Source: Streptomyces sp. 71268
Lineage (GTDB): Bacteria > Actinomycetota > Actinomycetes > Streptomycetales > Streptomycetaceae
Assembly: GCF_029392895.1 (NCBI RefSeq)
Contig: NZ_CP114200.1
Coordinates: 2,573,001-2,637,000 of the forward strand
Length of the DNA stretch: 64,000 bases
Reading direction: 5' to 3'
Below, one piece after another: positions 8,927 through 17,028 of this stretch. Both the position numbers and the translations under genes were made by a program. The notes below the pieces were generated by a model. That model was not told the origin of the DNA, made no database searches, and worked only from the letters and a program-made list of their open reading frames with translations. Position 1 is the stretch's first letter; the number at the start of each line of letters is the position of its first letter.

Positions 8927-9595
8927 TCAGTACGCGGCGCCCGCCACGGGCTCGGCCCGCCGCTCCGGGGTCAGCTCGCGCTGCGACTCCGGCGGCACCT
9001 CCACCGCGTACGCCCGCAGGAAGCCGTCGACCAACTCGGTCACGTAGTCGCGCTCGAAGCCGCTGTTGGCGACCAGCCGGCGGAAGAACATGGGCCCGAG
9101 CAGCAGCCCGATGGCCTCCTCCGTACCGAGCCGGGCCGGCAGGTCGCCCTGCTCGCGGCCGTGCTCGATGATCGCCGTCAGCACCTCGGCGCCCTTGTGC
9201 CGGCACTGCTCAAGGACCTCGGCGTACTCCGCGTCGATCGACGCCTGGTCGATGATCACGCGCAGCGCGCGGTCGCCGGTCGGGTTCTCCAGCAGGAGTT
9301 GGAAGGCCCGCAGCTCACAGATCAGGTCCTCGCGCAGGTCGCCCGTGCGGGAGGAGTGGTCGATCTGGAACAGCTGGGCGAGCAACTGGCGGATGAGCAT
9401 CGCCGAGTCGGGCCAGTGCCGGTAGAGGGTGGTGCGGCCGACGCCGCTACGGGCCGCGACGGCAACATGGGTGACCGCCGCCCAGCCCTCTTCGATCAGC
9501 AGTTCCTGGGCAGCGGCGAGCGCCGCGGCCCGGCTCCGTTCCGCGCGCGGATCGGGCCCCCGGCCCGTCACGCCGACTGTCATACCGTCTTTGTC
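8927..9595 (-). CDS. TetR-family transcriptional regulator (paralogue 2)
   Basis: 222 residues from the GTG at 9595, which has GGGGAG 11 nt upstream. A GTG at 9628 or an ATG at 9583 are other possible starts. The helix-turn-helix VAVAARSGVGRTTLYRHWPDS differs from paralogue 1 by one residue, while the ligand domains have diverged more. The two probably arose by duplication and may read overlapping operators but different signals. An 18-bp imperfect palindrome at 9633-9650 lies just upstream. A strong hairpin separates it from paralogue 1, so they are likely separate transcripts. Confidence 0.92.
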   Translation of the reverse strand, partial: DKDGMTVGVTGRGPDPRAERSRAAALAAAQELLIEEGWAAVTHVAVAARSGVGRTTLYRHWPDSAMLIRQLLAQLFQIDHSSRTGDLREDLICELRAFQLLLENPTGDRALRVIIDQASIDAEYAEVLEQCRHKGAEVLTAIIEHGREQGDLPARLGTEEAIGLLLGPMFFRRLVANSGFERDYVTELVDGFLRAYAVEVPPESQRELTPERRAEPVAGAAY

Positions 9596-9632
9596 CACTG
9601 GCCTACACGCTCCCCGTGAGGGCTTCACCGCC

Positions 9633-9650
9633 GTGGAACGTCCGTACCAC
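9633..9650. promoter_or_regulatory. Candidate TetR operator, GTGGnACGnnCGTnCCAC
   Basis: An 18-bp palindrome with 14 of 18 positions symmetric sits 38-55 nt upstream of the GTG at 9595. Length and symmetry are typical of TetR operators, and the location suits autoregulation of the adjacent TetR gene. Confidence 0.45.
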
Positions 9651-9791
9651 AGCCACGCTTAGCCCCCCGAGGATAGCAACGATCGACCATACGATCAGTT
9701 CCACGGATCGGACATAAACCGACCACAGGCCCGGTCGGCCCCGCCGCCACGGCCCCCGGAGGGCCGGGTCGGCCCGTTCACCGCCGGGCGG

Positions 9792-10301
9792 TCAGCGCTC
9801 GCGCAGCATGCACACCCGGGGCCAGCGGTCCAGGCCGATCTCCGCCTCCCGGCGCCGGATCTCCCGCAGCCCGGGCGTCACCTCGGCGTCGGACAGCACC
9901 CGGAACCCGCAGCGACGCGCGTAGTACGGCGCGTTCCACGGCACGTCCGCGAAGGTCGTGAGCGTCACCCCGGGCAGCCCCTCGGCCCCGGCGCGCGCCG
10001 CGAGGTGGTCGATGAGGCCGCGGCCGACCCCCTGGCGGGCCACGTCCGGGTGGACCGAGACCTGCTCGATGTGCAGCCGCCCGTCCACCGGGTCGGTCAG
10101 CCCGTACGCGACCGGCCAGTCCCCGTCGTCCACGACCACCCAGCAGCGCCCGGCCCGCTGGTAGTGGGTGAGCTCGGTGAGCGAGGGCGGTTCGTCGTCG
10201 GCGATCTCCGGCATGCCGATCGCCCGGAAGCTCTCCCCCGCCACCCGCTCGATGTCCCGCAGCACCGGAAGCTCGTCCCGGCGCGCCAACCTGTTGATCA
10301 T
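9792..10301 (-). CDS. GNAT-family N-acetyltransferase
   Basis: 169 residues, starting with MINRLARRDELPVLRDIE. The acetyl-CoA-binding motif A is visible as VHPDVARQGVGRGLIDHL (Q/RxxGxG/A type), followed by the motif B region YYARRCGF near the C-terminus. The open frame runs much further upstream, but only this part looks like the family and the ATG at 10301 gives the usual GNAT length. It probably acetylates a small-molecule amine or a protein N-terminus with acetyl-CoA. The substrate cannot be deduced. It is on the same strand as the Rieske genes upstream, but a hairpin at 10346-10383 separates them. Confidence 0.9.
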   Translation of the reverse strand: MINRLARRDELPVLRDIERVAGESFRAIGMPEIADDEPPSLTELTHYQRAGRCWVVVDDGDWPVAYGLTDPVDGRLHIEQVSVHPDVARQGVGRGLIDHLAARAGAEGLPGVTLTTFADVPWNAPYYARRCGFRVLSDAEVTPGLREIRRREAEIGLDRWPRVCMLRER

Positions 10302-10345
10302 GCGCCCATTCTGGGGCGGGGGCGCGGGTCGGGAAAGCGCGTTTC

Positions 10346-10383
10346 GCGGGCCCGGCTGCCGCGCGGGGCGGAACCGGGCCCGC
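10346..10383 (-). terminator. Hairpin downstream of the first Rieske gene
   Basis: GCGGGCCCGG (10346-10355) and CCGGGCCCGC (10374-10383) form a perfect 10-bp stem, 11 nt after the Rieske gene's stop (10394, minus strand). Confidence 0.55.
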
Positions 10384-10393
10384 GCCGGGCCCG

Positions 10394-11446
10394 TCAGCCG
10401 GCCTTCGCCGGGGCCTGCTCCGGATCGCTGTAGAACTGCCGGGCCCAGCGCCGGAACGGCATGACCGGGCCGTCCCCCTGCGCGAGCCGGGGCTGTTCCT
10501 GGTACCTGCTGTAGGCCCAGATGGCGGCGTCGCGGCGGATGTCCACGGCGGCGGCCGGGGCGAAGACGTACGGCGCCATGACGGCCACCAGCGAGGCGAC
10601 CGGCCGGCGGCCGGAGCCCGTCGGCCGCAGGGCGACGGAGACCCGCATGTCGCTCCGGTCGGCCTCCACGGGCGTGACGGACATCCGGGCCCGCAGCTCG
10701 AAGCCGAACTTCATGGCGTCGGCCTCCACCCGGACGCTGCCGATCCCCTCCAGTGTCACGCGGATCGCGGGCAGGGTCGCGTACCGCTTGGCGCCCGCGC
10801 GCTCGCCACCGGGGCAGATCTCGTACTGGAACCGCATCAGGTGCCCGTCGGTCTCCTGGCCTCCCAGCGGGGCCATGCTGACCTTGTGCAGCGTGCCGAA
10901 GTGCCCGAAGTCGACGAAGTTCTCGGCGACGTCCTGCGGGTGGGCCGCCAGCGGGAACCGGGTGCACCGCGGCGTGCGGAACCCGTCCCCCATGATGCTC
11001 TCGACCTCCCACTGGGGTGCCTTCCCCTCGGCGTGGGACCAGACGAAGACGAGGTCGTCCACCTCGCGGAAGTCCAGGGTGGCCAGCCGGGCCTTGGGCG
11101 GCGGGGTGCCGTAGGCCGTCTTGACGCAGACCCCCTCCGGGTCGAACTGGAACTGGTGGAAGGGGCAGACGAGGTTGTCGCCGCGTACCGTCCCGCCGTG
11201 GCCCAGATGGGCCCCGAGGTGCGGACAGAACGGACGCGTCACGCTCAACCGGCCGCTCGTGGTGCGGTAGAGGACCACGTCCTCGCCCTTGAGCCGCCGG
11301 GCGAGCACCTTGCCGGGGCGCACCTCACCGCTGGTGGCCACGGCGAACCAGCCGTTGGCGTACGGAAGTTGGGGTTGTTCCTTGCTCGGCGACGGAGCGC
11401 GGGCCGGGTCCTTCGGGTCCCGCTCGCGCCGCTTCCACCTGCTCAT
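10394..11446 (-). CDS. Rieske [2Fe-2S] non-haem iron oxygenase (paralogue A)
   Basis: 350 residues. The Rieske cluster ligands are C74, H76, C94 and H97 (CPHLGAH...CPFH). The mononuclear iron motif follows as N176-x2-D179-x2-H182-x4-H187. Rieske domain first and catalytic domain second is the layout of terminal oxygenases of the KshA/cholesterol-7-desaturase-like class, which act on one substrate as single-chain alpha subunits. Such enzymes need a ferredoxin and reductase; none is encoded nearby. It is a clear paralogue of the next gene upstream with identical ligand numbering in the Rieske domain. Substrate unknown; the nearby locus suggests tailoring of a lipid or terpenoid, which is only inference. 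Confidence 0.93.
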   Translation of the reverse strand: MSRWKRRERDPKDPARAPSPSKEQPQLPYANGWFAVATSGEVRPGKVLARRLKGEDVVLYRTTSGRLSVTRPFCPHLGAHLGHGGTVRGDNLVCPFHQFQFDPEGVCVKTAYGTPPPKARLATLDFREVDDLVFVWSHAEGKAPQWEVESIMGDGFRTPRCTRFPLAAHPQDVAENFVDFGHFGTLHKVSMAPLGGQETDGHLMRFQYEICPGGERAGAKRYATLPAIRVTLEGIGSVRVEADAMKFGFELRARMSVTPVEADRSDMRVSVALRPTGSGRRPVASLVAVMAPYVFAPAAAVDIRRDAAIWAYSRYQEQPRLAQGDGPVMPFRRWARQFYSDPEQAPAKAG

Positions 11447-11561
11447 GGTGCACCCTTCGTCACGCTCGTCATGTACGCCCGTCTCGTGCCGTACCGCTCG
11501 CTGGCGGCGTGGTGTGGTCGCGGCCCGGACGCTTCGGCCGCGCTCCGCGCCGCGCGTTTCG

Positions 11562-12665
11562 CTAGCCCGTGGGCTCCTCGGCGGCCGGCGGGTCGCCGGC
11601 GTCGGCCGCCCCCGCCCGTATGTCGGCGCTCCCCTCGGCGCTGTAGAACTGCCGCGACCAGCGGCGGAACTTCACGACCGGCCCGTCCCCCTTGGCCAGC
11701 CGTGGCTGCTGGGCGTACCTGCGGTGCTCCCAGATCGGGAAGTCCTTGCGCGTGTCGAACCAGAACAGCCAGGTCAGGACCCTGGCGGCGAGTTCGGCCG
11801 GCAGCCCGGCCGCGCCGCGCGGGCCGAGCCGGGCGCAGCGGGCGCTGGTGGTCAGGCGCAGGTCGACATGGGCGGAGTCCACGGGCGTGACGGCGAACCG
11901 GGTGCGCATCTGCAGGCCGAGCTTGGCCACCTCGATCTCCGTGTACCCGACGCCGATGCCCTGGACGACCACCTTGACCAGGGGCGCGACGGAGGACACC
12001 CGCGCGGAGTCGTCGGCGCCCTTGGCCGGGTGGAACCGGTAGGTGGTGCCCATCCGGTGGCCGTCGAACCAGGGCTCCTCGACCACCTCGTGCCGGATGC
12101 CGTGGATCGGCCCGAAGTGCCCGTAGTCCACGATGTTCTCGATGACGTCCTGCGGATACTCCACCAGCGCCCGGACCGTGGGGTACGGGCGGGAGAACCC
12201 CTCGCCCGAGCGGACGTCGAGTTCCCACTGCGGCGGCTTGCCCAGCGCGTGCCGCCACACGAACACCAGACCTTCGATCTCGCGGCACTCCAGGGTGGCC
12301 AGCCGGGCCTTGGCGGGCGGCGGCGTACCGTAGCCGGTGCGCACGCACGCCCCGTCCGGACCGAACTGGAAGTGGTGGAACGGGCAGCGGATGTCCTCGC
12401 CGCACACGGTGGCGCCGTAGCCGAGGTGGGCGCCCATGTGCGGGCAGTGCGCCATCGTCGCGCGGGCCTTCCCACTGGCCGACCGGTAGAGCACGACGTC
12501 CTCGTCCATCAGGCGCCGGGTCAGCACCTGCCCCCGCCGCAGCTCACCGCTGGTGGCGAGGGGGAACCAGCCGTCCGCGTACGGCCCCCTGGGGGCGAGC
12601 CGCGCCATCGAGGGTGGCAGGCCCGCCTCTCCCCGGTCGTACCAACCCGTCTTCCTGACCCGCAT
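11562..12665 (-). CDS. Rieske [2Fe-2S] non-haem iron oxygenase (paralogue B)
   Basis: 367 residues with AAAGGGG just before the ATG. Rieske ligands are C74, H76, C94 and H97 (CPHMGAH...CPFH), in exactly the same positions as paralogue A. The iron motif is N177-x2-D180-x2-H183-x4-H188. Shared blocks with paralogue A include LATSGEL/VATSGEV, DVVLYR and VKFRRWSRQFYS/MPFRRWARQFYS near the C-terminus. The two genes therefore stem from a tandem duplication and lie 115 nt apart on the same strand. All catalytic residues are kept in both, so two different positions or substrates are more likely than redundancy. The electron-transfer partners must be encoded elsewhere. Confidence 0.93.
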   Translation of the reverse strand: MRVRKTGWYDRGEAGLPPSMARLAPRGPYADGWFPLATSGELRRGQVLTRRLMDEDVVLYRSASGKARATMAHCPHMGAHLGYGATVCGEDIRCPFHHFQFGPDGACVRTGYGTPPPAKARLATLECREIEGLVFVWRHALGKPPQWELDVRSGEGFSRPYPTVRALVEYPQDVIENIVDYGHFGPIHGIRHEVVEEPWFDGHRMGTTYRFHPAKGADDSARVSSVAPLVKVVVQGIGVGYTEIEVAKLGLQMRTRFAVTPVDSAHVDLRLTTSARCARLGPRGAAGLPAELAARVLTWLFWFDTRKDFPIWEHRRYAQQPRLAKGDGPVVKFRRWSRQFYSAEGSADIRAGAADAGDPPAAEEPTG

Positions 12666-12929
12666 GCCGCCCCTTTCCGCGCTGCCGCCCTGGCTCGTCG
12701 GCGGCGCGTCACCGCACCGCCCGTGGCCTGTTGGCAGCCCTTCCCGACCGGGCGCTCACGGCAACCGGTGGGGCCGGAGCGGGTGGGGGCACGTAGGGGG
12801 CACGCGGGGCGGTCCCACGGCGGGGCGGCGTGGCGCGCCACCCGCCGGGGCGAGTGGGGCGACGAGCGTGGGGGTGGTTAGGGGAGCGCGCGGCGGGTGT
12901 CGGACGTCCGCGCGGGGCATGCCAGCGCG

Positions 12930-13931
12930 TCAGCCGCCAGCCGTCAACCGCGCCACCGTCTCGCGCAGTCCCGACCAGCCGGCCTCGGTGTCCGACGTGC
13001 GCTCGTGCGGCCCCCGGAACCAGGTCAGGTACTCGGCCACGTCTCCCAGGTCCCAGCGCAGCGCGTACAGGGCCAGCGCCGAGGGGTCCGGGGTGTGCCC
13101 GCTGGCCCGCGCGTACCGGTCCAGGTCGGCGGGGCCGGTGGCCACCAGCCACAGGTCGCGCTCGGGGTGGGCGAGCCGCACCGTGTCCCAGTCCACGAGC
13201 AGCGGCCGGCCGCCCGCGCGGCCCGAACCGGCGCGCCACAGCACGTTGCCCGGGTGCGGCTCGCCGTGGGTGACCACACGCCGCGCGCCCCGCCCGGCCA
13301 CCTCGGCCGCCAACCCGTCGAACGCGGCCAGCCGCTCGCGCAGCGCGGCGGCGGCCCCGGCCACCAGTTCCCGCGCCGGCTCCGCGAACGGGCCGCCGTG
13401 CCACGGGCGCCCGCACTCGGCCAGCGCCCGCCGCAGCGCCTCGCCCGTGGGCGACTCCGGCGGGAGGTCGGCGAGGGGTTCGGGTACCGCGCTGCGGTGC
13501 AGGGTCGCCAGCAGGTCGAGCACCTCGCCACGCTCGTCCTGCGACAGCTCCTGCCCGAACGCGCCCGCCTCGCCGCTCTCGTACGGGAAGACGCTGATCG
13601 CGAACCGGGGGCCGAGGCGTTGGATGGCCGCGCCGTCCCGGCAGGTCAGCGGGGCCACGACAAAGTCGCGGCCCGGTTGGGCGCGCAGCGCGACGGCCGC
13701 CTCCATCGCCGCGCGCAACCCGGCGAAGGCGGCGTCCGGGCCGCTGCCCCACTGGTCCTTGTGCGTGAGGTCGGCGACGGTGACGAAGGCGCGGCGACCG
13801 GCGCCGGTCTCGGCGACCCAGTGGTAGTCGCCGAAGCCGACGGGCGCGTAGGTGAGGTGCGCGCCGCCCATCCCCCAGGCGTCGAGGGCCTGTCGCACGG
13901 CGCGCTCATCGAGATCGGGTCGGTCCTGCAT
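12930..13931 (-). CDS. Aminoglycoside-phosphotransferase-like kinase (APH fold)
   Basis: 333 residues from the ATG at 13931. The catalytic loop appears as VTHGEPHPGNVLW, matching the Brenner motif HGDxxxxN, except that the catalytic aspartate is glutamate. The metal-binding segment LVDWDTVRLAHPERDLW follows. This HGE variant is common in a subset of actinobacterial APH-like proteins, so the gene is not obviously broken. The fold phosphorylates hydroxyls on sugars, amino acids or antibiotics, but the substrate is not readable here and resistance should not be assumed. It is divergent from the SDR gene across about 300 bp. Confidence 0.85.
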   Translation of the reverse strand: MQDRPDLDERAVRQALDAWGMGGAHLTYAPVGFGDYHWVAETGAGRRAFVTVADLTHKDQWGSGPDAAFAGLRAAMEAAVALRAQPGRDFVVAPLTCRDGAAIQRLGPRFAISVFPYESGEAGAFGQELSQDERGEVLDLLATLHRSAVPEPLADLPPESPTGEALRRALAECGRPWHGGPFAEPARELVAGAAAALRERLAAFDGLAAEVAGRGARRVVTHGEPHPGNVLWRAGSGRAGGRPLLVDWDTVRLAHPERDLWLVATGPADLDRYARASGHTPDPSALALYALRWDLGDVAEYLTWFRGPHERTSDTEAGWSGLRETVARLTAGG

Positions 13932-14232
13932 GCCGCGACCGTAGCGGCGCCCTGTCCCCCACGCACGCCAGTTCCGCCCGCCGAGCGCCCTCCCGTGCGC
14001 CCCGGCGCCCCGACACCCCCGGCCGGCCACGCGCGCGGGCGGAGCGGGAGCGCGTGGGCGGGGCGGGAGCGCGTGTGGGCGCGCGCCGGTGCGCGGGGCG
14101 GGGGCGCGCTGCGTACGGGAGACGCGGCGCGCTTTGACCTCTGCCCGGCATGGGTAACTTACGTGCGTTTCACCACTGTTCACCCCGTGAGGCCCTCTCG
14201 CGGGCTACTTCGGAGGAAGTGCACCAGAAGCT
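13932..14232. other. Divergent intergenic region between kinase and SDR
   Basis: About 300 bp. The left two thirds are G/C-only low-complexity repeats such as GCGGGAGCGCGTG. The right part is less GC-rich and holds TTGACC at 14134 and TAACTT at 14155, a possible but poorly spaced (15 nt) promoter for the SDR gene. No strong operator is visible. Confidence 0.35.
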
Positions 14233-15015
14233 ATGGACCTCCACCTCACCGGCAAGAAGGCCCTCGTCACCGGCGCCAGCCGCGGCACCGGTCTCGCCAT
14301 CACCAAGGCCCTGTTGGCGGAGGGTGTGCGCGTGGCCGGCTGCGCGCGCACCCTCACGCCCGCGCTGAAGGAATCCGGCGCCGTTCCGATCGCGTGCGAC
14401 GTCACCGCGCCCGACGGGCCGCGCGACCTGGTCGCGGAGGCCGCGGACACGCTGGACGGGCTCGACTTCCTCGTCAACAACGTGGGTGGCAAGGACACCT
14501 ACAACTCGGGCGGTTTCCTCGCCCTGGACGACGCCGAATGGCAGCGGACGCTGGACCTCAACTTCACCAGCGCCGTGCGCGTCACCCGGGCCGCCCTGCC
14601 GCACCTGCTGCGCCAAGGCGGCGTCATCGTCAACATCTCCTCGACGGCGGCCCGCGTCCCGGCGCCCACGACGGTGGACTACGGGGCGGCCAAGGCGGCG
14701 CTGAACGCGCTGACCAAGGCGCTGGACCAGGAGTTCGGACCGCAGGGAGTGCGGGCCCTGACCGTCTCGCCCGGCCCGATCAACATCGAGCGCTGGACCG
14801 ACCCGGACGGCCCGGCGGCCATCCTGGCCGCGGCGTTCGGCGTCCCGCAGGACGAGGTGGTGGCCCACCTGCCGAAGCGCTTCGGGCTGACGACCGGGCA
14901 CATCGCGGAGCCGGCCCACATCGGTTCGCTCGTCGCCTTCCTGCTCTCCGGCCAGGCGGCCAGCATCGCCGGTGCCGACGTCCGGGTGGACGACGGGCTG
15001 GTCAAGGCCGTCTGA
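14233..15015 (+). CDS. Short-chain dehydrogenase/reductase (SDR)
   Basis: 260 residues. The cofactor motif TGASRGTG is at residues 13-20 and the NNVG segment near 88. The catalytic Ser is in NISSTAA (about 137) and the YxxxK motif is YGAAK (about 152-156). These define a classical NAD(P)-dependent SDR. GGAGGA lies upstream but 16 nt from the ATG, so translation initiation is not textbook. It is monocistronic by position, with a run of CCCCG repeats after the stop. The substrate is unknown; many family members oxidise or reduce keto groups in fatty-acid or secondary metabolism. Confidence 0.93.
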   Translation: MDLHLTGKKALVTGASRGTGLAITKALLAEGVRVAGCARTLTPALKESGAVPIACDVTAPDGPRDLVAEAADTLDGLDFLVNNVGGKDTYNSGGFLALDDAEWQRTLDLNFTSAVRVTRAALPHLLRQGGVIVNISSTAARVPAPTTVDYGAAKAALNALTKALDQEFGPQGVRALTVSPGPINIERWTDPDGPAAILAAAFGVPQDEVVAHLPKRFGLTTGHIAEPAHIGSLVAFLLSGQAASIAGADVRVDDGLVKAV

Positions 15016-15134
15016 CAGCCACCCCCGACCCGCCACCGCCCCGCCGCACCCCGCCCCGCCCCGCCCCGCCCCGCCGCGCTCCGCGACGCCACGACGTGGC
15101 CCCGCCGGGTCGCCGCGGCGGCGGGGCGCGGACG

Positions 15135-15668
15135 TCAGGCCCCCACGGTGCCGTCGATGCCCTCGCGCAGGAAGTCGGCGTGCCCGTTGTGCCGCGCGTA
15201 CTCGTGGATCAGGTGGAGCATGACCAGCCGCAGCGACACGTCCGTGCCCCAGCGGGGCTGGTGGCCGGTCACCTCCAGGGACGGGGCCGCCCGCTCGACG
15301 CGCCGGGCGTGCTCCACCTCGGCGCGCCAGGCGGCGAACGCCTCCGGCGCGGAGGCCGAGCGCGCGTCGTACGCCTCCTGGTAGTCGCCCTCGGCGGACC
15401 AGACGAGCGGGACGTCCTCGCCGCCGATCACCCGGCGGAACCAGGTGCGCTCCACCTCGGCCATGTGCCGCACCAGGCCGAGCAGGGTCAGTGTGGACGG
15501 CGGCATGGAGCGCTCGCGCAACTCCTCCTCGGTCAGGCCCGCGCACTTCATGGCGAGCGTGGCGCGGTGGAAGTCGAGGTAGGCGCGGAGCGTCTCGCGC
15601 TCGTCGCCGGTCATCGGCGGGTCGATCCGCCGGCTCCAGTCGGGTGGGACGAGGGACTCACTGCTCAC
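15135..15668 (-). CDS. DinB-family protein (DUF664 type)
   Basis: 177 residues from a GTG with GGAG 7 nt upstream. The family's histidines, which bind a metal, appear in LVRHMAEVERTWFRR and near the C-terminus in HEYARHNGHADFLRE. DinB/DUF664 proteins are four-helix bundles, and some act as thiol-dependent S-transferases (for example with mycothiol). No specific reaction can be assigned. It is divergent from the AurF-like gene, and a 7-bp inverted repeat lies between them. Confidence 0.88.
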   Translation of the reverse strand: MSSESLVPPDWSRRIDPPMTGDERETLRAYLDFHRATLAMKCAGLTEEELRERSMPPSTLTLLGLVRHMAEVERTWFRRVIGGEDVPLVWSAEGDYQEAYDARSASAPEAFAAWRAEVEHARRVERAAPSLEVTGHQPRWGTDVSLRLVMLHLIHEYARHNGHADFLREGIDGTVGA

Positions 15669-15862
15669 GGCGGCACTCCGGTTCGGCAAGGGGCTCGGCT
15701 ACGACTGAACAGCGCGCTCGCGGACGCCGGGGCGCGCTCGGCCCGGCCACGAGCGGGCGACCGGCACGCGGGGAGCGTACGCGAGACCCCCGCCGGCCCA
15801 CCCGCCGGGCATGACGCCCCCGAGCCGCGCCACCCGGACCAGCGCGAAGGCGGGCCCCGCCC

Positions 15863-15887
15863 AGTTGTTACCGCATAGTCAACAACT
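15863..15887. promoter_or_regulatory. Candidate operator AGTTGTT-N11-AACAACT
   Basis: A perfect 7-bp inverted repeat lies in the 305-bp divergent region between the DinB gene (start 15668) and the AurF-like gene (start 15974). A TTGACT hexamer at 15901 follows, which could be the -35 of the AurF promoter. The TetR gene downstream of the AurF-like gene is the obvious candidate for binding here. Confidence 0.45.
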
Positions 15888-15973
15888 TGCGCACAAGGGA
15901 TTGACTGCCTTGCTGACACGCAGTCTCATAAGAGCGTGACCGCGGGTAACCCATCAGCGAGGTGTCCTCAGCC

Positions 15974-16906
15974 ATGACTGCGACGATGAACGAGATCGAG
16001 ATGCTCCGGGACGCCCTCGGACTGCTCAAGGACCGCGAGCAGGTGGCCGAGCGCCTCCTCGACTCCTCCGCCAAGCACTCCTTCGACCCGGACAAGGAGT
16101 TGGACTGGGACGCGCCCTTCGAGGAGGGCAAGTGGTTCTGGCCGCCGGAGCTGGTCTCGCTCTACGACACCCCGATGTGGCAGCGGATGTCGGAGGAGCA
16201 GCGGATACAGCTCTCCCGCCACGAGTCGGCGGCCCTGGCCTCGCTCGGCATCTGGTTCGAGATCATCCTCATGCAGCTCCTGATCCGGCACATCTACGAC
16301 CGCCCGACCACCAGCGCGCACGTGCGGTACGCGCTGACCGAGATCGCCGACGAGTGCCGGCACTCGATGATGTTCGCGCGGCTCATCCAGAAGTCGGACG
16401 TCCCCGCGTACCCGGTCACGCGGCTGCACCACAACCTCGGTCGCCTCTTCAAGACCATCTCCACCACGCCGGGTTCCTTCACCGCCACCCTGCTGGGCGA
16501 GGAGATACTCGACTGGATGCAGCGGCTCACCTTCCCGGACGAGCGCATCCAGCCGCTGGTGCGCGGCGTCACCCGCATCCACGTCGTGGAGGAGGCCCGC
16601 CACGTGCGCTACGCGCGCGAGGAGTTGCGCCGCCAGATGGTGACCGCGCCGCGCTGGGAGGCCGAGTACACCCGGCTGGTCTCCGGCGAGTTCGCCCGCA
16701 TCTTCTCCGTCGCCTTCATCAACCCGAAGGTCTACTCGGACGTCGGGCTCGACCGTCGGGAGGCCGTGGCCCAGGTCAAGGCCAGCGGCCACCGCCGCGA
16801 GGTGATGCAGACCGGCGCGAAGCGGCTGACGGACTTCCTGGACGACATCGGCGTGCTGCGCGGCGTGGGCCGCAAGCTGTGGCAGAGCAGCGGACTGCTG
16901 GCCTGA
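15974..16906 (+). CDS. AurF-like diiron oxygenase
   Basis: 310 residues; ATG with GAGGTG 9 nt upstream. Diiron ligand segments typical of the AurF/p-aminobenzoate N-oxygenase family are present: ESAALASLGIWFE, EIADECRH, LLGEEILDW and HVVEEARHVRYAREEL. AurF oxidises an arylamine to a nitroarene, but many homologues in actinomycetes sit beside a TetR gene with no linked pathway and have unknown substrates. That is the arrangement here, with a TetR gene 122 nt downstream on the same strand. An oxidative role on an amine or a lipid is possible; N-oxygenation is not proven. Confidence 0.88.
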   Translation: MTATMNEIEMLRDALGLLKDREQVAERLLDSSAKHSFDPDKELDWDAPFEEGKWFWPPELVSLYDTPMWQRMSEEQRIQLSRHESAALASLGIWFEIILMQLLIRHIYDRPTTSAHVRYALTEIADECRHSMMFARLIQKSDVPAYPVTRLHHNLGRLFKTISTTPGSFTATLLGEEILDWMQRLTFPDERIQPLVRGVTRIHVVEEARHVRYAREELRRQMVTAPRWEAEYTRLVSGEFARIFSVAFINPKVYSDVGLDRREAVAQVKASGHRREVMQTGAKRLTDFLDDIGVLRGVGRKLWQSSGLLA

Positions 16907-17001
16907 CGCCACCCCCGCCGGCGCGGCACCGGCCACCTCGCACGGGTGGCCGGCCGCCGGGCCTCCCGTAGGTCCCGGCCCGTCGCCGCACCCGCCGGAT
17001 A

Positions 17002-17024
17002 GGCTGCTCGTATGAGAGGCAGCC
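17002..17024. promoter_or_regulatory. Small inverted repeat over the TetR gene leader
   Basis: GGCTGC (17002-17007) and GCAGCC (17019-17024) flank the ribosome site of the TetR gene starting at 17029. It may be an autoregulatory operator or a leader hairpin; six base pairs make this weak. Confidence 0.25.
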
Positions 17025-17028
17025 CTTC

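Noticed and set aside
10394..12665. Rieske genes as alpha and beta subunits of one ring-hydroxylating dioxygenase
   Set aside because: Both carry full Rieske and iron-binding motifs, so both are alpha-type; beta subunits lack these.
12930..13931. Aminoglycoside resistance gene
   Set aside because: Only the APH fold is visible; the substrate cannot be inferred and no resistance context exists.
12897..15878. Plus-strand open frame of 993 codons
   Set aside because: It runs antisense and out of phase through the kinase, SDR and DinB genes, all of which have clear domains; typical of high-GC DNA.
15974..16906. AurF-like gene as part of the nitrous-acid cluster
   Set aside because: It is 11 kb away behind unrelated genes on both strands and has its own TetR; shared N-oxidation theme alone is weak.
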